From positions 682,001 to 746,000 of the forward strand of contig JAPTYK010000001.1 in the NCBI GenBank assembly GCA_026913215.1: a DNA stretch of 64,000 nt, written 5' to 3'. Both the position numbers and the translations under genes were made by a program. The notes beneath the pieces were generated by a model. It saw nothing but the letters and a program-made list of their open reading frames with translations, did not search any database and was not told the DNA's origin. Origin of the DNA: Streptomyces diastatochromogenes (GTDB lineage: Bacteria; Actinomycetota; Actinomycetes; Streptomycetales; Streptomycetaceae). Of the stretch, positions 30,701 to 39,783 are shown one piece after another (position 1 is the stretch's first letter; every line of letters starts with the position of its first letter).

Positions 30701-30797
30701 CCACGTCCGGGCCCTGGGCGTCGAACCGCGCGCCGAGGAGACCACCATGCGGCTCGTACGAACCGCTGCCCTCCAGCACTGGAGGGCAGCCCGATGA
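27734..30797 (+). CDS. lanB: Lantibiotic dehydratase, class I LanB (full length)
   Basis: About 1,020 residues. The N-terminal glutamylation domain includes SYLLRWQHRPTPLGLFAG, a highly conserved LanB block, and YGYQHWRDYHRRFRARYG. The C-terminal elimination (SpaB_C-like) domain follows a proline-rich linker from about residue 745: NVVFAQLHAHPRRYDEIL and a PPLWWFIRHRE segment. LanB uses glutamyl-tRNA to dehydrate Ser/Thr of the precursor. Two shifts (near 28350 and 28542) break the frame in C-rich runs. The start has GGAAGGGA in front, and the stop overlaps the LanC start (ATGA). Confidence 0.92.
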
Positions 30798-32014
30798 CCC
30801 GCCCACCGTTGCCCCGCGACGCTCCTGGAGCAGTACACCGCCCGCCTCACCCAACCCGCTGCGCCGTCCCCGGGCGAGCCCTGGGCGGCGCAGTCCCTGG
30901 CCGACGGTGCCGCCGGCATCAGCCTGCTGCACATCGAGATGGCCGCCCGTCACGGCGGCTCCTGGGGTCCCGCACACCGGTGGATCACCGCCGCGGCCGC
31001 CGGGCACATCAGCGCGGCCGACACCACCGGGCTCTTCCTCGGCGCTCCGGCCATCGGCTTCGTCCTCACCACCGTCCCCCCGGACTTCCAGCACCTGTAC
31101 GACTCGGCCCGCCAGAGTGTGCACCGGCACATCGTCGACCTGGCCCACCGCCGCGTGGATGCCGCCCTCACCCGGATCCGTAAGGGAGACCTGCCCGCGT
31201 TTGCCGAGTACGACCTGTTCTACGGCCTCACCGGCATCGGGGCGTACCTCCTGCGCACCGACCCCGAAGGGCTCTCCCTGGAGCGAGTCCTGAAGTACCT
31301 CGTCGCCCTGACCCACCCCCTCGCACCCGACGGCCGCGGCCTGCCGGGCTGGTGGGTCCGCCACGACCCGGCCCGCGGCGAATCCCCCCACTTCCCGGGA
31401 GGCCACGGCAACTTCGGCGCAGCGCACGGCATCACCGGCCCGCTCCTCCTTCTGGCCCAGGCCCTGCGGCGCGGTATCACCGTCAAAGGCCACTGCGAAG
31501 CCCTGTGGCGCATCTGCGAGCACCTGGACGCCTGGTGCCAGCTCAGCCCCTCCGGCCCCTGGTGGCCCGAGCACATCTCACCCGAGACCTCGACCGTGGA
31601 CACCCGCACCACGACTCTCCCACTCGGCCGAGTTGGTGCTACGGAACCACGGGCATCGCACGAGCCGGACAGCTCGCCGGGATCGCCCTGCGCGCCCCCA
31701 CCGTCCAGGAGTTCTACGAGGACGCCCTGTACCGCGCCCTGACCGACCCCGAACAGCTCGACCAGGTCACCGACTCCGGCCTGTGCCACGGCTGGGCAGG
31801 CATCTACCAGACCGCCACGCGCGCGGCCGCCGATGCCCTCGACCTCCGCCTCCAGGCCCTTCCGAGACATCTCGGCAGCATCCTCGCGGCCAACGCGCTA
31901 CCCGGACTTCCCGAACCGGGTCTGATCAACGGCGGCGCCGGTACCGCGCTCGCCCTCACCACGTACGCCTCGACGCCGACCACTGGATGGGACGCATGCC
32001 TCTTGATCGACTGA
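30794..32014 (+). CDS. lanC: Lanthionine synthetase C-like cyclase (LanC)
   Basis: About 407 residues. It carries the zinc-site motifs of LanC: SWCYGTTG (Cys ligand) and LCHGWAG (Cys-His ligands), plus a conserved GGHGNFGAAHGITGP block near the middle. LanC adds Cys thiols to dehydrated residues and closes the rings. Shifts near 30822 and 31625 split it; the three pieces give one normal-length protein. It starts inside the LanB stop and ends 19 bases inside the next gene. Confidence 0.9.
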
Positions 32015-32983
32015 CCTTGGCGGAACCGAGCCGGATCCAGAGCGCAGTGTCCGCTGTCCTCACCGGCCTGCCGCTCCCCGATGCCGCAGTCATGCACGAG
32101 ATGGAGCCCACGGTCCTGTCCGACGCCGTGGCCGTCTACGACCAGGCCGGCCGGGAAGCCCTGGCCCACCACACCGCCACCACCGACTGGTGGCAGGTGT
32201 ATCTCCACTTCGCCGACTGGGCGGACGCCGACACCGTCTTCACCACGCACGTCCTGCCCGTGCTTCGGGAGGCGGAGTCCGTAGGGACCATCGACGGCTG
32301 GTGGTACACCCGCAAACACCCCTGCTGGCGCCTACGCCTCCGCCTCCCGTCCGAGCCCGGAACCGAGCTGGCCTTCGACGACAGCTTCGACCAACTCGTC
32401 TCGGACGGGCACCTGGAACGGTGGTGGCCCGGAATCTACGAGCCGGAGACTCCCGCGTTCGGCGGCGAGGCCAGCATGACGGCCGCACACGCCCTGTTCA
32501 TCACCGACAGCCGGGAGGCGTCACGGCTACGGCAGCGCGACGACCTGGCCGTGGGCCCCGCGAGCTGTCCGTGCTCCTGTGCACCATCATGATGCGCGCC
32601 GCCGCCTGGAGTGGTACGAGCAAGGAGACGTCTGGCACCGCGTCATCACGGAGGAACACCGATCGGCCGTCAGCGACGTCCCAACAGACCGACTCGACGC
32701 CCGCTCCCAGGAAATCCGGCCCCTGCTCTTCGCCGACATCGACGTACTGCTACGCCCCGGCGGGCTGCTGGAGCCGATCAGCGACTGGGTCGACGCCTTC
32801 CGCAGCACAGGACACGAACTGCGCCGCGCCGTTCAGGCCGGGACGCTCGACCGCGGTCTGCGGCAGGTGCTCAGCTACCACGTGATCTTCCACTGGAACC
32901 GGCTCGGCCTGTCCCTGCGGAGCCAAAGCGTCCTGGCCTGGGCAGCCAGAGCGGCGATCCTCCACGGCGAGAACGGGGCATAG
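31996..32983 (+). CDS. Stand-alone LanB C-terminal (thiopeptide-type) biosynthesis protein
   Basis: About 329 residues matching the SpaB_C / thiopeptide-type bacteriocin biosynthesis domain: WWQVYLHFADWADADTVF, then WWYTRKHPCWRLRLRLP, and a late VIFHWNRLGLS. The same domain is already the C-terminus of the LanB upstream. A separate copy is usual for FxLD clusters, and may add glutamate elimination or another step. Shifts near 32553 and 32600 split it. It overlaps LanC by 19 bases. Confidence 0.85.
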
Positions 32984-33059
32984 GCCGGTTGGCCGTCCTG
33001 ATGATCACGAAGAGAAATGCCGTCGTGCTGCGGCGCAGGACCCGATCTCGTAGGCCGGG

Positions 33060-33372
33060 GTGACGAGTCAGCTGCGGCCCCGGCCCGAGATCTCCGTGAC
33101 GGAGTGGAATGAGACCGCTGATCCGGCACCGGAGGTCGTCGTGCTCGTGGTGGACACGGTCGAAGAGGATGAACGTGTTGAGGCTGCTCCGCCACATCCT
33201 CGGACCAGCACTTCCCGCCCTGTCCTCGTGGCAACGTACATCGACGAACAGAAGCTGGTCAGCGCGGCGGAGTGCGGCGGCGCCGGGGTAATCCGGCGGG
33301 CGGAGGCGACCCCGGAGCACCTGGTCCACGCTATTGGAACGGTCACGAAAGGCGCCGGACACCTCCCCCCCC
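33060..33372 (+). pseudogene. LuxR-type response regulator, 5' half (split by insertion)
   Basis: The frame from GTG 33060 reads like the receiver part of Streptomyces NarL/LuxR regulators: EVVVLVVDTVEED, then PVLVATYIDEQKLVSAAECG and RRAEATPEHLVHAI. It ends at GAGHLPP in a run of eight C (33365-33372), where unrelated sequence begins. The 3' half, with the DNA-binding domain, resumes at 35371. A shift inside residues 40-55 further damages it. The gene is almost surely inactive. Confidence 0.72.
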
Positions 33373-33626
33373 GTTATGTTCTTCGCGGTCCTGCAAGAGG
33401 GCCGCTGGCCTCCGGGCCCGGCATGACTGTGTCCCCCTGTCGAACGGATGACCTGGGGGTGGTGTCACCGGGCCCGAGGGGTGCCGTCGGAGACGCTGAT
33501 GAGAGGTCCGACCACCGCCTGACCAGGCGCAATGCCCGGTCGTTCGTGGGCGGCAGGTCTGCATAACGTGGATGCGTGAGAACGGCCCCGACGCCCAGGC
33601 CGGCACGGCATCGAGCGAGTAGGGGC
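33373..33626 (+). ncRNA. Candidate IS110 bridge-RNA region
   Basis: The 254 bases between the left end and the transposase start carry no good gene. In IS110-type elements the noncoding end upstream of the transposase encodes the bridge RNA that pairs with target and donor DNA (established for the family). Short inverted repeats are visible, for example GTTATG at 33373 with CATAAC near 33563. I have not folded it; this call rests on position. Confidence 0.3.
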
Positions 33627-34838
33627 ATGATGATCGACACCGAAGGCGTGGGCGTCTTCCTCGGCCTGGACGTTGGCAAGAGCACACACTATGGCCACGG
33701 GCTGACCCCTGCTGGCAAGAAGGTCTTCGACAAACCGCTGCCCAACAGCGAACCCAAGCTGCGGGCCGTCTTCGACAAGCTGCGAGACAAGTTCGGCACC
33801 GTCCTGGTGGTCGTGGACCAGCCCGCCTCCATCGGAGCCCTGCCGCTGACCGTCGCCCGCGACGCGGGCTGCCAGGTCGCCTACCTGCCGGGCCTTGCCA
33901 TGCGGCGGATCGCCGACCTCTACCCCGGTGAGGCGAAGACCGACGCGAAGGACGCGGCGGTGATCGCGGATGCCGCCCGCACCATGCCCCACACCCTGCG
34001 CACGCTGGAGTTGACCGACGAGATCACCGCCGAGCTCACAGTCCTGGTGGGCTTCGACCAGGACCTCGCCGCCGAGGCCACCCGCACCTCCAACCGGATA
34101 CGCGGCCTGCTCACCCAGTTCCACCCCAGCCTGGAGCGCGTGCTCGGGCCACGTCTGGACCACCAGGCCATCACATGGCTGCTGGAACGCTACGGCTCCC
34201 CGGCCGCACTGCGGAAAGCCGGCCGACGCAGACTCGTCGAGGTGATCCGGCCCAAGGCCCCGCGCATGGCCACTCGGCTCATCGACGACGTCTTCGACGC
34301 CCTCGACGAACAGACCGTCGTGGTCCCCGGCACCAGCACCCTCGACATCGTCGTCCCGTCCCTGGCCCGCTCGCTAGCGGCCGTCCACGAACAACGCCGG
34401 ACCCTGGAAGCCCAGATCAACGAACTGCTGGAGGCCCACCCTCTTTCCCAGGTCCTGACGTCGCTGCCCGGCGTCGGCGTCAGGACCGCCGCAGTCCTGC
34501 TGGTCACCGTCGGCGACGGCACCGGCTTCCCCACCGCCGCCCACCTCGCCTCCTACGCCGGCCTCGCCCCCGCCACCAAGCAGTCGGGCACCTCGATCCA
34601 CGGCGAACACGCGCCCCGAGGCGGAAACCGGCAGCTCAAACGGGCCATGTTCCTCTCCGCGTTCGCCGCCCTGCACGACCCCGCCTCCCGCACCTACTAC
34701 GACCGATGCCGGGCCCGCGGCAAGACCCACACTCAAGCCCTCCTCCGCCTTGCCCGCCAACGCATCAGCGTCCTGTTCGCCATGCTCCGCGACGGCGCCT
34801 TCTACGAACCCCGCGTCCCTGAGGCGACGGCTGCATGA
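33627..34838 (+). CDS. IS110-family transposase
   Basis: About 403 residues, intact. The N-terminal RuvC-like DEDD domain shows FLGLDVGKSTHYG, VVVDQPASIGALP and AKTDAKDAAVIADAAR. The C-terminal Transposase_20 domain has LTSLPGVGVRTAAVLLVTVG, YAGLAPATKQSG and HAPRGGNRQLKRAMFLSAF, with serines in the place of the catalytic one. It resembles the actinobacterial IS116/IS117-like branch. ATG 33627 has GAGTAGGGG upstream. A GTG at 33576 would extend it without a ribosome site. It is probably still active. Confidence 0.92.
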   Translation: MMIDTEGVGVFLGLDVGKSTHYGHGLTPAGKKVFDKPLPNSEPKLRAVFDKLRDKFGTVLVVVDQPASIGALPLTVARDAGCQVAYLPGLAMRRIADLYPGEAKTDAKDAAVIADAARTMPHTLRTLELTDEITAELTVLVGFDQDLAAEATRTSNRIRGLLTQFHPSLERVLGPRLDHQAITWLLERYGSPAALRKAGRRRLVEVIRPKAPRMATRLIDDVFDALDEQTVVVPGTSTLDIVVPSLARSLAAVHEQRRTLEAQINELLEAHPLSQVLTSLPGVGVRTAAVLLVTVGDGTGFPTAAHLASYAGLAPATKQSGTSIHGEHAPRGGNRQLKRAMFLSAFAALHDPASRTYYDRCRARGKTHTQALLRLARQRISVLFAMLRDGAFYEPRVPEATAA

Positions 34839-34865
34839 ACCAGCCCACAGACAGATCTATGCAGA

Positions 34866-35273
34866 TCAACACCTTGTGCCGTCCGCCCATGCCGAGATGT
34901 CCGCGGCCCCCTGACGGACAGCTTCTTCCGGGTCCCGGGCGAGCTTCCCGCAGGCCGCTGCGACGTCCGGCACACCGCCCGGTCCCACGAGCGCGTCATG
35001 CACCCCGGTCTGCAGCCAGTCGGCCCGGCTGTCGTCAGCCTCGGCAACCGCGAGAGCGATGAGCCTTATGGCGGCCACCGTCCCCACCCGGGCCAGGGCC
35101 TCTGCCGTCTGCCGGGTCACCGCCGTGTCCTCGACGTCCAGCAGCAGTCCCACCAGCGCTTCCGCAGCCTCAGGAACATCAGCGAAGGCAGCGAGATCAC
35201 GCCCGGCACGAACACGTTGCGTCCACGAAGGAGACGACACCTCAGCCAAGGCCGTCTCCAACCCACTCGTCAT
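34866..35273 (-). CDS. HEAT-repeat protein
   Basis: About 135 residues made of helical pairs. Repeats include RAGRDLAAFADVPEAAEALV, TAVTRQTAEALARVGTVAAI and a third ending VRQGAADISAWADG. These fit HEAT/PBS-lyase-like repeats, which bind proteins. Intact and opposite in direction to the transposase. A GTG at 35282 is an alternative start. In Streptomyces, small HEAT proteins are often of unknown role. Its place inside an interrupted gene means it moved in with, or beside, the IS. Confidence 0.65.
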   Translation of the reverse strand: MTSGLETALAEVSSPSWTQRVRAGRDLAAFADVPEAAEALVGLLLDVEDTAVTRQTAEALARVGTVAAIRLIALAVAEADDSRADWLQTGVHDALVGPGGVPDVAAACGKLARDPEEAVRQGAADISAWADGTRC

Positions 35274-35370
35274 CTCTGGCACGACCAGACAGTCTCATGC
35301 CCACAGAGAAGATCGAACTCCGGGCAGGAGCTGCCCACACGCTTGACGAAAAACATAGAGGCACCCCCCC

Positions 35371-35596
35371 GACCTGGTGGGTCTCCTGGAGGAGGCCGGC
35401 CGGCTCCAGGGCCAGGTCCTCGGCCCCCCGTGGCCTGCACTTCACGAGGCTCACGGTGCGCGAGGCCGACGTGCTACGCCTGGTGGCGGAGGAGTACAAC
35501 ACGACGGACATCGCCGCGAAGCTCTCGTACTCCGAAAGGGCCCTCAAGAACGTGCTGCACGCGATGGTCTACGCGACAGGGCGAGGACTCGTATAG
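35371..35596 (+). pseudogene. LuxR-type response regulator, 3' half (split by insertion)
   Basis: Right after the insertion the DNA continues the response regulator: DLVGLLEEAGRLQGQVLG, then (after a shift in a C run) HFTRLTVREADVLRLVAEEY and AAKLSYSERALKNVLHAMV, a LuxR-type HTH. The end YATGRGLV lacks the roughly dozen residues that relatives have between LHAMV and the last helix, so there may also be a deletion. Confidence 0.7.
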
Positions 35597-35839
35597 CCGG
35601 ATGACTTCGGTATTCGCACCATCCTGCGACAGGCCGCAGTCACCGTCGTCGGTCTCGCCGGGAAGTGACGACGAGGTCTGGCAGATCGCGCTCCTGGTCG
35701 TCGACGCCCGCGACCCGCTCGGCCTGGCCACCAACACCTCCTCGCTCGCTCAGTTCGGAAGGTGAACTCGATCCGCATCCCACGACTGCTGCCGAACCGC
35801 TCGCCCGATGAGACCCGAACAATCTGATGAGGAAGGGAG

Positions 35840-36010
35840 ATGAAGGCCACCCGGACCTCGGTGCGCCACTACGGACTTCATGCGGTGACCAGCACGGCGG
35901 TCCTGTCTCTGGCAGCTGCGTGGCGCCTGGTCCCCGGCAGTCCCGCTGCGGTTGCCCGGCCAGAGAAGAGGATGAGTACTACTCGTCCTCGTCGTCGATC
36001 GGCTCGGTGA
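35840..36010 (+). pseudogene. Possible truncated secreted or membrane protein
   Basis: From ATG 35840 (GGAAGGGAG upstream) the frame gives a signal-like start (VTSTAVLSLAAAWRLVPGSP), then runs into the 3' end of the minus-strand ATPase gene. It may be a gene cut where the defence operon joined. Weak evidence. Confidence 0.25.
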
Positions 36011-37948
36011 TCCACTCCGGTGGAACGAGGGCCTGGTTGTTGCTGTAGCGCCAGCGTTCGATGACGTGGTCACGGAAGAGCGGGTCGGCCAGGTCGGCGT
36101 GCTCAACGACGATGACCTGAAGCGCGCCATCGAGTGCCTGGACGGTGTCGTTGATGATCCGGTAGACGTTCAGCAGGTGGCTGAGGTCGGTCCCCTGGGG
36201 CGTAGGCTCGCCGGTGTAGTCGGGTGGGAAGTACACCTGGGACGGCTGGTCAAGGATCAGAGTCCGCGGGACGGGTCCTCGGTGCTCGCTGAACCACTCA
36301 TGCAGGCTCAGCAGCGTGGCAACGTGGTAGCCCAGGTGGTTCTCGGCACCGCCCATGTCGGCGAGTCGGACGGGACCGTCGGCCGTGTCGGCGACGACAG
36401 TCAGCCGGTTGACGTCGAGGCGGATGGGCGCGTTTGAGTGGTCGAGCTCGAGCGCGGCGGCCTTGGTGCGGATGTTCTGGCTGATCAGGGACAAGTAGCT
36501 GGTGAGCCGGTCGTCCTGGGTGTCGTCGCTGAGGAGCTCTTCCAACTCAGAGATCTGCCGCTGGAGGTCGTCGCGGCTGTCTTCGACCTGCGGGGCACTC
36601 ACATGCTGGGCGGTGGTGTCGAGGTAAAGGCTGATACGGCCGCGTACATGGGCGGCCCGCTGCACCTGGTCCGGCTCCTGCTGCAGCGCGCGCAGCCCGG
36701 CGCTGATCTCGTTGATCTCGTCCTGGCTGCGGGAGAGCGCCGCGCGCAGTTGCTGCAGTTGCTCCTCCTCCAGGGCCATCTGGTGTTGCAGGGCGGGTGT
36801 GTCGCTGCCGATCACCTGCAGATCGCTGTCGAGGCGTTCGAGGTCGTGCATGATCGTCGCCACCGTGGTGTTGGCCGAGGCGATCGGGCTCTCGCACACC
36901 GGGCATTGCGCGGCCTGGGAGGTGTCCGGAGACAATCGCATCAACCCGAGAGACGCGAGACGCCGACGCTGCTCCCTTGCCTCGCCCGCGAAGTCGTCAT
37001 TCTCCTCGACCGCGCGCTTGAGGTCAGTGATGCGGGCCCGGGACTGCCCGACGGCTCGGCGCAGCTGGGCACGTCGACCGATGGCGGCGGCCAACGGGTC
37101 GCCGTCGTCGTCCGATCGGGGCTCCGTCTCCAGCCGGATGCTGCCCTCCAGGGCGAACCGCAGAAGGCCAAGGACCTCTTCGGCTGTCGGCTCGGTGTCG
37201 CGGTGCGGTAGAAGCCCTGCCTCGACCGCCTCAGTGAGAAGTGCTCGGGCCTGGCCCGACGCCGGACCCAGGTCGCGGGCCTGGGCGAGTTTGGCTTCAA
37301 GGACGGAAAGGTCCCGGCGCAGGAGCCGCAGCCGGTTGCGCAGTGCTGCCTGCTCGGGGTCGACGGCGCCGAGGAAGTACGGGATCACACCCCGGATGGT
37401 GTTCGGCCGCCACTCCTCGCCTTGGGAGTGAAACAGCAGGTCAGGGTTGGCGACCTCGTTCTGCGCCTGGAAGCAGAAGTACAGCGCGTGACGGATCGAC
37501 GGAGCGATGGTCTGGGCGCGGGCGACCGCAGGCACCTTGACGGTGCGGTCGATGCCGCAGAAGTCACTGAGGATGTCCTTGGCGGTGTCCAGGGGCGTCG
37601 CGAAGGTCAGCTCCTCCAGCGGGGAGGCGGGGTCTCCGGGGCCTGGGACAGGACACACAGCACAGTGCTCACAGCGTTCCCCGGCTCCGGGGCACGCCGG
37701 GCGACGAAGAGCTGCTGGCCGGGCTTCGCCAGGGTGACGGCGTAGGCGCCCACGTACTTGCGGACCTTGCCGGCCTTGACGGGGTAGTCGGAGCTGGCCA
37801 GGCAGTAGTCGATGATCGTCAGCAGCGCGCTTTTCCCGCGCCGGGAGTCGCCCGTGACGATGTTCAGGCTGCCGGTACGGAACGGGACCGTGCGGACCTG
37901 TCCGGGCTGCTTGCCGTAGATGGTGACCGCTTGGATCTGAAAGGTCAC
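35979..37948 (-). CDS. DUF3732 RecF/SMC-like ATPase of an ABC-three-component system
   Basis: About 656 residues. Walker A is GDSRRGKSALL near the N-terminus. A long coiled-coil middle carries a zinc-hook-like CPVCESP pair. The C-terminal Walker B region is TLILDQPSQVYFPPDY, the signature of DUF3732. This family forms the ABC ATPase of three-component (ABC-3C) conflict systems. A shift near 37620 splits the first 105 residues. The GTG start overlaps the stop of the middle-component gene (GTGA). It probably senses or loads on DNA and controls the nuclease partner. Confidence 0.82.
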
Positions 37949-38426
37949 GCTTGGACTCCCAGGAGTGTCAGGACGGTGCTGATGCTGCCGGTGCTGGGCA
38001 GCCAGCGTCCGAGTTGGTGGGCGGCCTTCTGGATCGCGGTGCTCTGCTCGGGGCCGTCCTTGAGGGCCGTCACGGCCCGTGGCTTCACCGTCAGCCCAGC
38101 GCCTTCAAGTCTGAGCACATCGCCCTGAAGGGCGAAGAGCAGGCCCGGTCGCACGACGGCAGCGAGAGCGGCGGCGTTGAGGTCCATGGCCACGCGCACG
38201 GCCTCGTTCTCGTCGAGCCAGTTCATCAGCCCGGTACGGGTGGTGGCCGGCAGCGCCGTCCGGATGGACGGCTGGAAGGCCATAACCGCGGCGGTCACTG
38301 CGACTGGAAGCGGGCAGATCGAGCGGTACTGCTTCTCGTACCCTGCACAGCCCGGACGCACACGAGCGCTGTGAAGGCCGGGTTGAACAAGGCGCGCTCC
38401 TCGCGGCTGAGGTCACGCTCGGCCAT
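37945..38426 (-). CDS. ABC-three-component system middle component
   Basis: About 160 residues, all helical. It begins MAERDLSREERALFNPAFTA and continues, after a shift near 38345, with YEKQYRSICPLPVAVTAAVM and QKAAHQLGRWLPS. Size, the N-terminal FNPA pattern and its place between the nuclease-CTD gene and the ATPase gene match the middle component of ABC-3C systems. It overlaps both neighbours (14 and 4 bases). Its role is to link the ATPase and effector. Confidence 0.72.
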
Positions 38427-39638
38427 CAGCGGCTCCCGCCGGCTCCAGCAGAGCCGCCAGCCGGACGCTGAAGTCCGGATGCCACCCGACCCGCAGCTCG
38501 TCCGCAAGCATCTGGTATGACCCCTTGACGACGAACACCTCTTCACAGCCGGTGCGGATGCGAAGCCGGGCCTCCCGGTCGACCCACCTGTAGATCAGCC
38601 TGGCCTCACGCTTCATCTCTTCCTCGGTGGCTTCATCACCGAGGTCTTCACGCATCTCGGCGAAGCGCGACTGCCACTCCTCCACGAGTCTGCGCTCATA
38701 CGCGCCGATCTCGCCGGCACGCAGCAGGTTCTCGTTTGCCCAGCGGGAGCGCTGAGCGAAGGCCCTCACCCAGTCCCGAACCGCGTAGCCGATCCGCTCC
38801 GCACCCACGTCGATCAGACGGAGCTGATGCGCGAACACCTTATCGGCTGCATCGGCAGCGGCCGGGGCCGCAGCCGTGAGCGCGGCGATATCAGGGTCAA
38901 TCGGCAGATTGTGCTCACCGATCTGATTGCGCAGATCGTTAAACAGCTCGTCGAACTCGGCGCCGGTCACCGGATCCGACCCCGGGAAGCTCATCTGGAC
39001 GGATGCCCGCTCGAAGAACCAGCCCTCAAGACGCTGAAGAAAGGACTCTGCGAACCGGCGCTCGACGGCCAGGCTTGCGTAGCCGAGTAGTTCCTCCCTG
39101 ATGGAGTCCATCCTGGCGCGTCACCGATGACCTCGATCCGGCTGATGAGCTCGGCCCGGCGCTGTTCCCCGAGCGCGTCGAACGCCTTGAATGCCTTGTC
39201 CAACGTCGTACTTTTCGAGGACTGCCGAGCCTGGACGATGAGGGCCTCGGCGGCCTGCTCGTCACGATGCCCGCTGGCCTTGGGCTGCAGGAGGAAACCC
39301 GCGCTGTCTTCCGGCAGCTCTGCGGTGGTAATCAGGTAGAAGCTTGCCTCGGCAAGGTCGATCTGTTCCTCGGTGACGGCGTGCGACCAAACCCTGAGTG
39401 TTTTCCATAGGTCCTGGGACAGGTCCGTCAGTCGCACGTTGTCTGCCCGCTTCTTCAACTGGGTCAGTTCGGTGCGCGATCCGACGAGAGCCTGGACATC
39501 GTCCGTTGCCTCAATCGCCACACTCCACTCGATCCCGCCCCTGGAGAGCTCCACACACCGCTGCAGTGCCACACGGAGCTGATAGAGGTAGCCGAGCGCT
39601 GACGCCGATGCCTCGAAGGGATTCCCCGGGCTGGTCAT
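38413..39638 (-). CDS. Nuclease-CTD effector of an ABC-three-component system
   Basis: About 408 residues. The N-terminal half has a PD-(D/E)xK-type core like Cap4/DUF4297 nucleases: AIEATDDVQALVG, then RTELTQLKKR (E-x-x-Q-x-K). The C-terminal 230 residues (AYERRLVEEWQSRFAEMRED; GCEEVFVVKGSYQMLADELR; VGWHPDF) fit the CTD that joins effectors to the ATPase. A shift near 39115 separates the two halves. First gene of the operon, with GAGGGAGG upstream. Predicted to cut DNA when phage infection is sensed (inference from family). Confidence 0.75.
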
Positions 39639-39783
39639 GTACCCACCGCCTCCCTCTGTTTACCGAGTGCGGCGATCATCCCATGCACGCGCCGCAGGTA
39701 AAACACGGATTGCCGAACTTGTCGAACCGTCCGGGCGGCCCGCGAGTGGCTCCTGGCCGTCGTCGACGACCAGTCGGCGGTGC

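Larger units (their letters stand above)
33373..35363. mobile_element. About 2-kb insertion with IS110-family transposase and passenger gene
   Basis: The two halves of one response-regulator gene are separated by this segment, with C runs at both junctions (33365-33372 and 35364-35370). The inner ends are imperfect inverted repeats: TTATGTTCTTCG on the left, and CTATGTTTTTCG when the right end is read on the minus strand (10 of 12 match). It contains the transposase (33627-34838) and a HEAT-repeat gene. IS110 elements are usually shorter and carry only the transposase, so this may be IS plus passenger, or two insertions. Confidence 0.65.

Noticed and set aside
28590..31574. A 994-codon open frame on the minus strand
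   Set aside because: It lies antisense to well-supported LanB and LanC genes; long antisense frames are normal in very GC-rich DNA.
31996..32983. Thiopeptide cluster
   Set aside because: The thiopeptide-type domain is shared by FxLD lanthipeptide loci; the precursor, LanC and lack of a cyclodehydratase point to a lanthipeptide.
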